Source of the DNA: Hydra vulgaris
Taxonomy: Eukaryota > Cnidaria > Hydrozoa > Anthoathecata > Hydridae
Length of the DNA stretch: 64,000 nt
Assembly (NCBI RefSeq): GCF_038396675.1
Contig: NC_088921.1
Location: 6,197,501-6,261,500, forward strand
Direction of reading: 5' to 3'
This document shows positions 59,140 to 64,000 of the stretch, in pieces. The notes beneath the pieces were generated by a model, which saw only the letters and a program-made list of their open reading frames with translations, was not told the DNA's origin and searched no databases. Position 1 is the stretch's first letter, and each line of letters starts with the position of its first letter. Made by a program: the position numbers and the translations under genes.

Positions 59140-60415
59140 TTAATTAACACTAAATTCATTACCATTTGATTTAAGTTCCATCATTCTATCGGATAATACA
59201 AGAGCATGTGCCTGAGTACCTGCTGGTACAGCTGTATTAAAAAATGCTTTAATTTGTAGTTGTATTGTAAATGATTTTAATTTTTCTGATTGTTTGCTAA
59301 TATCAAAAACAAAGATTAGGTATAAATCTCTATAGTCAGAAGGAATTATATTTCTGTTTGCAATCAATTCATTCATTCCATAAAATTTTTCTTTAAACAA
59401 AGATGCATCTCTATAAATTCTTGAAAATTGCTGATTTGGAAATGACAAATTATAATCCTCATTAGGAAATTTGTCATTATTATTATTAGTAATGTACATG
59501 TTTTTCAAGTCACAATGATCAAATATTGAAGAATTGACAGTTTGGTCATAGTTAGCTCTATTTTTTTGAAATGCGACAATAACTTATCTTGGATTTTCAG
59601 GAGATGTCCTTATAGACAACGGCCAAATAAATGAAGTAGCTTGTTGAAAAGTTGTAGTATCACACTGACGCATTCTAAAACTTAATGGAACTGTCACTTT
59701 TCTTTCAATTTCCCCATAAAGTTTTTTCTCTACTACACTTGATGGTATCAAATTTGGCATAAACAATGATATTTTAGTAAGATTAACTTTTCCTTCAGCT
59801 ACAGCAGCAAGCCTAAAAACTGCATTATCATCACTTTGTCTTGTAAGAGTTATTGTATGTTTAAGCCCATAAATAACTTTGTCGTAATCATCACAGAATC
59901 CAAAAATGTGTCTTAAAGGTACGCAAAATGAAAATGTTCCTTTTGTAGTTGGTTTCTGAATTAGGTATGCTTGTCTTGTTGCAAACCCTGTGTTATCAGC
60001 AAGTACTGCTGTTGATGTAGTATCTTTATTCCACAATCAATTTAATCCTTGAGCTAATTGAAAGTCATTTGCATAATTAAGCATTCCTAACATTGTAGTT
60101 GCTTGACCTGGAAAATAAACAGTTTCTATATTTTGGTTTGATAATTCTTATGTTGCTATTCTGAATAAATGCATAACACCATTATTTGTAAGCGCCACTG
60201 CATCTGCATTAGCATAAGCTGTTCCATCAGCTTTAACAAGTTGTCCTTCAAATAAGAGATACGCTTTAGATGGAAGTGCGAACATCTCTGATTTCTTAAT
60301 GTTTAGATGGAAGTGCGAACATCTCTGATTTCTCAATGTTGATTCTTATTTCTCCAGGATTATTTAGATTTGTACTATTAATTGGACTATATTCAAGTTC
60401 TTTATATCTTTCCAT
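59140..60415 (-). pseudogene. Polinton major capsid protein (fossil, broken)
   Basis: The start (MERYKELEYSPINSTNLNN, 60415) leads to INIEKSEMFALPSKAYLLFE, then FCVPLRHIFGFCDDYDKVIY with GLKHTITLTRQSDDNAVFRL, then RKVTVPLSFRMRQCD and a C-terminal part (59140-59508) with YRDASLFKEKFYGMNELIAN. The DYDKV.YG..H.L.L.R..DD.A.FR phrase is what I recall from Polinton hexon-like double jelly-roll capsids; no search was possible. It would form the icosahedral shell. Broken in several places. A perfect palindrome (60425-60478) sits just upstream. Confidence 0.65.
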
Positions 60416-60424
60416 TATCTAATT

Positions 60425-60478
60425 CTGGAATTTCTGTAAAATTAAATACTTCAGTATTTAATTTTACAGAAATTCCAG
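60425..60478. repeat. Perfect palindrome, 26-base arms, 2-base spacer
   Basis: Arms 60425-60450 (starting ctggaatttctgtaaaatt) and 60453-60478 are exact inverted copies around tc. It lies between the capsid start codon and the upstream TATA-rich box. Confidence 0.95.
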
Positions 60479-60590
60479 TCGTTAAGTTTAGAAATTAAGT
60501 CGTCATTTTATTTTTTTATATACATTATAAAAATTTTTTTTTTTGATTGACAATTCTTAAAACGATATAAAAAATTTACGCAATCTAATT

Positions 60591-60719
60591 TTACGCAAGT
60601 CGAAGTCCGCGTCCCATTTTAACTAGATCTTCTATTCTTACAGCATTTTCATTTGATAATTTGCATGGCCTACCTATGCATGGAGCTTTTTTTACTGATC
60701 TTATTGCAGACCCCATCAT
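60591..60719 (-). CDS. Polinton small basic peptide, 42 residues
   Basis: MMGSAIRSVKKAPCIGRPCK at the start and KMGRGLRLA at the end; strongly basic. Short basic peptides of this kind are known as core components in adenovirus-like elements. Identity here is uncertain. It is whole and lies between the capsid gene and the next Ala/Lys-rich gene. Confidence 0.35.
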   Translation of the reverse strand: MMGSAIRSVKKAPCIGRPCKLSNENAVRIEDLVKMGRGLRLA

Positions 60720-60744
60720 CAATTTATTTATATTTGAGATTTAT

Positions 60745-61120
60745 TTTAGATCATTAGATCCATAAGAAGTAGATGCTATCAAATTTGAAAGTATTTCTTT
60801 ACTTTTTTCACTATTAAGATTACTTTTTTCACTATTAAGGTTCTGAAGGTATTTTTGATGACGCTTTATCAATTAATTGTTTTCCTTTTTCAACTGCAGC
60901 ATTTCTAGCAGCTTCTATCGCTGATTTTGAAAGTTCTTTTCCTGCTGATTTAGCAGCAGTTATTGCATTTTTTCCTAAATCATTAGCAGCCACCTTCTTC
61001 AACACTCTTGTTACATTTTGACGCTTTTACTCTTTTAAATAAAGCTCTTATAGTTTCGAATATACCACTTCCTTTAATAACATGTTTCTTTATATATCTC
61101 TTATTATTAACAATTTGCAT
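60745..61120 (-). pseudogene. Polinton Ala/Lys-rich virion-type gene (fossil, broken)
   Basis: Starts at 61120 with MQIVNNKRYIKKHVIKGSGI after agtacataaaa. Later it is rich in Ala, Lys and Ser (AANDLGKNAITAAKSAGKEL, AIEAARNAAVEKGKQLIDK), an amphipathic-helix pattern seen in minor virion or membrane-active proteins of adenovirus-like elements. Broken in a few places. Function is inferred only from composition. Confidence 0.4.
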
Positions 61121-61159
61121 TTTTATGTACTATATATTTTTTTATATAGTGAGATATAA

Positions 61160-61445
61160 TTATAAAAGATTTTGAAGTGCTTTATACTGTGAACTATCTA
61201 TTACACCTTGTCTAAATAATTCATCACAAATTGCAACACCTTCATTTCTTGCTCCAGTGTTACCTGCTTTCCATGCAGCTATACACAAATAAAAAAAAAA
61301 GCTTTTCAACTAATGCATCAGGGTCACTAGGAAGAATTATAGTTTGTACTCTACCTCCAATTCCTTTTCCTCTTGATTCACGCATCCTATTTTCTTCATA
61401 CCCTTCCAAATAGGTGCTATTATTTCTCTGTATTTTCCTTAACAA
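61160..61445 (-). pseudogene. Polinton conserved small gene (GYEENRMRES type), broken
   Basis: Readable phrases are YLEGYEENRMRESRGKGIGG, IILPSDPDALVEKLF and, nearer the end, AGNTGARNEGVAICDELF and GVIDSSQYKALQNLL. I recall this GYEEN / LPSDP.ALVE / GNTG.RNE..AICDELLRQG series from other Polinton-type elements, where its role is unknown. At least one break. It lies directly downstream of the 61439-61912 gene and overlaps its end slightly. Confidence 0.5.
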
Positions 61446-61912
61446 GACGGCTTTGGTTTGTATGGGTTTTCAGAAGTAATTGCCTCTGTTTCTATTAATA
61501 TATCTTGATATTTTTTAAGGTCATCTTCATTATATTCTCCTTTATTAGGATTATACTTTACTATCAATTCCCAAAGACCAGGAGTACCATAATATTTTTC
61601 ATCATCAATAATTATATCATTATCATTAATATGTATTGGTTTTTTTCCAATATAAAATATACCATCTTCATCACGTATCCCAAATGTAATATCTATAGAT
61701 TTTTTACTATTAGAATACATTCTTAGATAATCTGTTGCAATTTTTCCTAGACTCATACCATCTTGACTATCAATACTATCTAATCCTGACTGTAAATTAG
61801 TTTCATCCATCCTTTCATTTAAATCATTCTGCCTTACTCTTTTTTTAGTATCTAAGTAATCTTTAACAATTTTATCCCTTATTTCAGGATCTTCAATTTT
61901 TAGAAATGACAT
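61439..61912 (-). CDS. Polinton conserved protein with 'GTPGLWELIV' motif
   Basis: Whole, about 157 residues from the Met at 61912 (MSFLKIEDPEIRDKIVKDYL); an upstream Met at 61963 is in frame but less likely, because the TATA-rich box tttataaaaaaagcaaaATG lies directly before 61912. The C-terminal part contains RDEDGIFYIGKKPIHINDND and YYGTPGLWELIVKYNP, a phrase I recall from several Polinton-type elements. Highly acidic and basic, no membrane segment. Function unknown. Confidence 0.6.
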   Translation of the reverse strand: MSFLKIEDPEIRDKIVKDYLDTKKRVRQNDLNERMDETNLQSGLDSIDSQDGMSLGKIATDYLRMYSNSKKSIDITFGIRDEDGIFYIGKKPIHINDNDIIIDDEKYYGTPGLWELIVKYNPNKGEYNEDDLKKYQDILIETEAITSENPYKPKPSC

Positions 61913-61964
61913 TTTGCTTTTTTTATAAATAGATAAAAAAACACAACGCTTTATGTTTTGCATT

Positions 61965-62387
61965 TTATGTTTTGACGTTTACATTTTTACTAAATCTGCT
62001 TTGGAGTATATTATTTGCTTCATTTCTTCCTGGATTATTTAATGATTCTTTAGTTTGTTCATTCATTAATTCTTTTGAATTTGTTCTAATCTGCTCAAGC
62101 ATGGCTTTATATTTTTCAAGTTCACTAAGTATTAGTTTAAATTTATTGTCATCTATATTTCCATCTACTAAAGCTTTAGAAATATAGTCACTTATTGTAT
62201 TTAGTTTTGACTCAGCAAGCACTTTAGTCTTTTCATGCTTTTCTGCTTTTAAATTTAATTTTTTATTAACTTGTTCTCCTATTAATGATAAAACACCTGC
62301 TTCTAATGCGGCACCTTCACATGCGATAGCTACTGGTGCTGCAATTATTGTTGCTAAAAAGCCAATTCCAATAGTTCCAAGTGCCAT
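61965..62387 (-). CDS. Polinton small membrane/coiled-coil protein
   Basis: 140 residues, whole. The first ~30 residues are hydrophobic (MALGTIGIGFLATIIAAPVA) and would anchor in or disrupt a membrane. The rest is a charged coiled coil (LNTISDYISKALVDGNIDDN, LSELEKYKAMLEQIRTNSKE). Genes of this make-up recur next to the GTPGLWELI gene in Polinton-type elements. No obvious TATA-rich box precedes this ATG, so it may be expressed with the gene upstream. Confidence 0.5.
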   Translation of the reverse strand: MALGTIGIGFLATIIAAPVAIACEGAALEAGVLSLIGEQVNKKLNLKAEKHEKTKVLAESKLNTISDYISKALVDGNIDDNKFKLILSELEKYKAMLEQIRTNSKELMNEQTKESLNNPGRNEANNILQSRFSKNVNVKT

Positions 62388-62408
62388 AGTGCTTGCTAGT
62401 AATGAATA

Positions 62409-62665
62409 TCAATAGCTGAAATTATTTTTACGGCTTTTTAATTGTAACTTTTTACTTAACATATTTCTCTTTTCTCTCTCACTCTCTATTTCCTTTTGAA
62501 TCTCACTAATTGTATTTAGACGATATAGATGTGCACTGATAATCTTATTTTCTTCATCAGATGCACTTAGAAGATTTGGATATAACTGATTAACATTTTT
62601 ATCATTTTGTATATTTGTATATCTGAATAATTATTATTACATAGCTTTTTGCAATTAAACTCCAT
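62409..62665 (-). pseudogene. Polinton small coiled-coil gene (fossil)
   Basis: Starts MEFNCKKLCNNN at 62665 and ends SRKNNFSY at 62409; the middle (NLLSASDEENKIISAHLYRL, then ISEIQKEIESEREKRN) is a charged helix. One break is suspected. Unknown function. Confidence 0.4.
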
Positions 62666-62739
62666 TTTAATAAGTAAAAAATAATTTTTTAAAAAATAAT
62701 TTTTTTTTTCCTTATTTAATCAATATATCAGAATCAGAA

Positions 62740-63066
62740 TCAGAATTGATTAACAACATTTATCATAATATCATCAACAGTATCTGATACTACAGAGTTT
62801 TGTAAGATTAGCATTTTTAATTTAAGTTTTTCTTTTAATGAAACTAACACCACACTTTCATTAACTACTACACCAAACTTTAAAAGAATATATTGATGTG
62901 ATAGAGATTTTATTGTAATGTCTTGTTGCGCAAATATTTTATACTTATTATTATCTATTAATACTGAAGGATGCTCTAAATCTTTGAATATCTTTGCGTA
63001 TACTTTTGAATAAATAAGTTGTTTTAGAGTTTCACGTGGTATATTTCCTAAAATATGTAATGGCAT
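62740..63066 (-). CDS. Polinton hypothetical protein, 108 residues
   Basis: Whole; starts MPLHILGNIPRETLKQLIYS with the box ttatataataaaagaaATG. Contains two or three beta-strand-like runs (YKIFAQQDITIKSL, HQYILLKFGVVVNESVVLVS). Not recognised by name. It sits in the run of small virion-type genes. Confidence 0.5.
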   Translation of the reverse strand: MPLHILGNIPRETLKQLIYSKVYAKIFKDLEHPSVLIDNNKYKIFAQQDITIKSLSHQYILLKFGVVVNESVVLVSLKEKLKLKMLILQNSVVSDTVDDIMINVVNQF

Positions 63067-63103
63067 TTCTTTTTATTATATAAAGAAAATAAATTTTAAG
63101 AAA

Positions 63104-63703
63104 TCATAAAAGTATATTCAAAAATGGAATATTAGCAAATGGTGAATTTGGTCCTAATAATAAACCTGATCCTGTTGATGTATATCCATTTCCAATACGT
63201 AAGTACAATCCATTGCCAATAGATCCACCTCTATTCCATGGTCTCAAATATAAGCCATTCCCTGCAGCAGTCATTTTAATTCCTTTTCCATTCTTTTTAA
63301 AGTACACAACACCTCTTCCAGCAATTTTATCAACCATAGCTAATCCAACTGCTGAACCTACTCCTGCTAATAAACCTGTTGTAAGAGCTAGAGCAATGCT
63401 ATATAATAAAAATCTTCCAGCTGTACTAAGTAAAGGTAATTGTGCTCCTAGAAATCCACCGTCTATTTTAGAATTGTGAATGAGTTTCGCTTTACTTAAA
63501 TTAATTATCACACCTGTACCTTTCTCATATGCTTTCGTAATTTTATTTAATTGCCTTTTTGTTACTGCTAATACATGATCGCCATTAAGATCTGAATGAG
63601 CTAATTTAATACTAGCTCCATAACCACCTTCATCAATTACTTTTTTAATTTTTTTCAATTGTCCCTCTGAAATATTTACTTTAATATTAGTATATTTACT
63701 CAT
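63104..63703 (-). CDS. Polinton membrane-active virion-type protein, 199 residues
   Basis: Whole; ATG at 63703 preceded by tacatataaaa. The N-terminal domain (KVNISEGQLKKIKKVIDEG, HVLAVTKRQLNKITKAYEKG) contains two related copies of a (S/T)..QL.KI.KA...G segment. A long hydrophobic segment follows (about residues 93-130, LLYSIALALTTGLLAGVGSA). The C-terminus is Gly-rich (NRGGSIGNGLYLRIGNGYTS, GSGLLLGPNSPF). This combination recurs in Polinton/adintovirus-type elements and has been compared with adenovirus pX/pVI-like proteins. Role in entry or core packing is an inference. Confidence 0.6.
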   Translation of the reverse strand: MSKYTNIKVNISEGQLKKIKKVIDEGGYGASIKLAHSDLNGDHVLAVTKRQLNKITKAYEKGTGVIINLSKAKLIHNSKIDGGFLGAQLPLLSTAGRFLLYSIALALTTGLLAGVGSAVGLAMVDKIAGRGVVYFKKNGKGIKMTAAGNGLYLRPWNRGGSIGNGLYLRIGNGYTSTGSGLLLGPNSPFANIPFLNILL

Positions 63704-63745
63704 TTTTATATGTAAGTAAATAAATTTAAAAAAAAAATTATTTTA

Positions 63746-64000
63746 CTACTTATCTACTTCTCTTATATGAAATCTAATAGTTACTTGTTCTCCTCGTAAA
63801 TCTAAAAAATTTTCATCTTGATCAACCAATCTATTTTCCATTTTTGATATTTTGTTTAGTATTAGTGGTGAATAAGTTACGTAATTCGGCTTTTCAATAA
63901 TTTTATATCCAGGAACTACATTTGGGGAAAATGAATATATAACGTTCCTCCATTTACATACGATGATTCTATTATTTCGCTTGTTACTAGTATACGATTA
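63746..64000 (-). CDS. Polinton conserved gene, C-terminal part, cut by the right edge
   Basis: The frame enters from beyond 64000 and ends at 63746 with FLDLRGEQVTIRFHIREVDK, preceded by VVPGYKIIEKPNYVTYSPLI. The LVDQ..NFLDLRGE..TIR.HIRE ending is one I recall from many Polinton-type proteins of unknown role, which occur next to the Gly-rich membrane-active protein. No break in the visible part. Confidence 0.55.

Larger units (their letters stand above)
52215..64000 (-). mobile_element. Polinton/Maverick, left part; broken but young-looking, runs off the right edge
   Basis: All genes read on the minus strand. From right to left: an edge gene, several small virion-type genes, the major capsid protein, an AT-hook protein, an NPNA-repeat protein, a SAP-like protein, protein-primed DNA polymerase B, an adenain-like protease and a fibre-like gene. 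Polymerase B, adenain-type protease and double jelly-roll capsid together define Polintons. Integrase and packaging ATPase are not in the window and would lie beyond 64000. Small genes are mostly whole, while the long ones are broken, roughly a dozen breaks in all. This suggests a geologically recent insertion. Most start codons are preceded by a TATA-rich box (see findings). Confidence 0.9.

Overview
The window is about 70% or more A+T, is full of long (TA)n tracts, and carries an unusually rich and partly young set of animal transposable elements: CR1/L2-type LINE, Penelope, Tc1, mariner, pogo/Tigger, piggyBac, several hATs, RAG1-core-like elements and a Polinton. This fits a cnidarian, most likely Hydra. 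That is an inference from composition and element families; no diagnostic host gene is present. I see no tRNA, rRNA or CRISPR array and no confident ordinary host gene, so the window is essentially a transposon landscape. The nearest to a host-like gene is an intact seven-exon transposase-like gene at 21353-24046.

Layout. 1-123: end of a hAT-Ac element running off the left edge. 1441-6105 (-): nearly full-length CR1/L2-type LINE with intact ORF1 and a lightly damaged ORF2. 6784-7035: foldback plus tandem repeat. 9032-10011 (-): decayed transposase-like gene. 11071-14633 (+): terminal-inverted-repeat element with a RAG1-core-like transposase. 15741-18421 (-): Penelope-like element (PLE) 1. 18429-20560 (-): decayed hAT. 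21353-24046 (+): intact RAG1-core-like gene. 24120-27998 (+): PLE 2, split by an intact piggyBac (24257-26510) and a mariner remnant (26862-27726). 28106-30142 (+): Tc1 element with a heat-shock-element-like array upstream of its transposase. 30577-31920 (+) and 34990-36118 (-): PLEs 3 and 4. 32024-34985, 36119-37674 and 41299-42704: three pogo/Tigger-type elements. 38597-40695 (-): DDE-like gene of the DUF7869 type. 43900-45784 (+): old hAT. 46263-47545 (-): LINE fragment. 48493 to about 51330: hAT-Ac of a type close to plant RICESLEEPER-like elements. From about 52215 to the right edge (-): a Polinton/Maverick, broken but young-looking, with fibre-like, protease, DNA polymerase B, repeat protein, capsid and several small virion-type genes; its other end, and any integrase or packaging ATPase, would lie outside the window.

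How parts interact. Several TA-targeting elements sit in, or directly beside, long (TA)n tracts, and Penelope copies abut the same tracts. Nesting gives relative ages: PLE 2 is older than its piggyBac and mariner guests; the DUF7869-type region is older than the pogo derivative near its right flank. The most interesting items are the intact RAG1-core-like gene, the heat-shock-element array in a Tc1 element, the shared TATA-plus-ATG box before most Polinton genes, and the giant-virus-style NPNA repeat protein in the Polinton.
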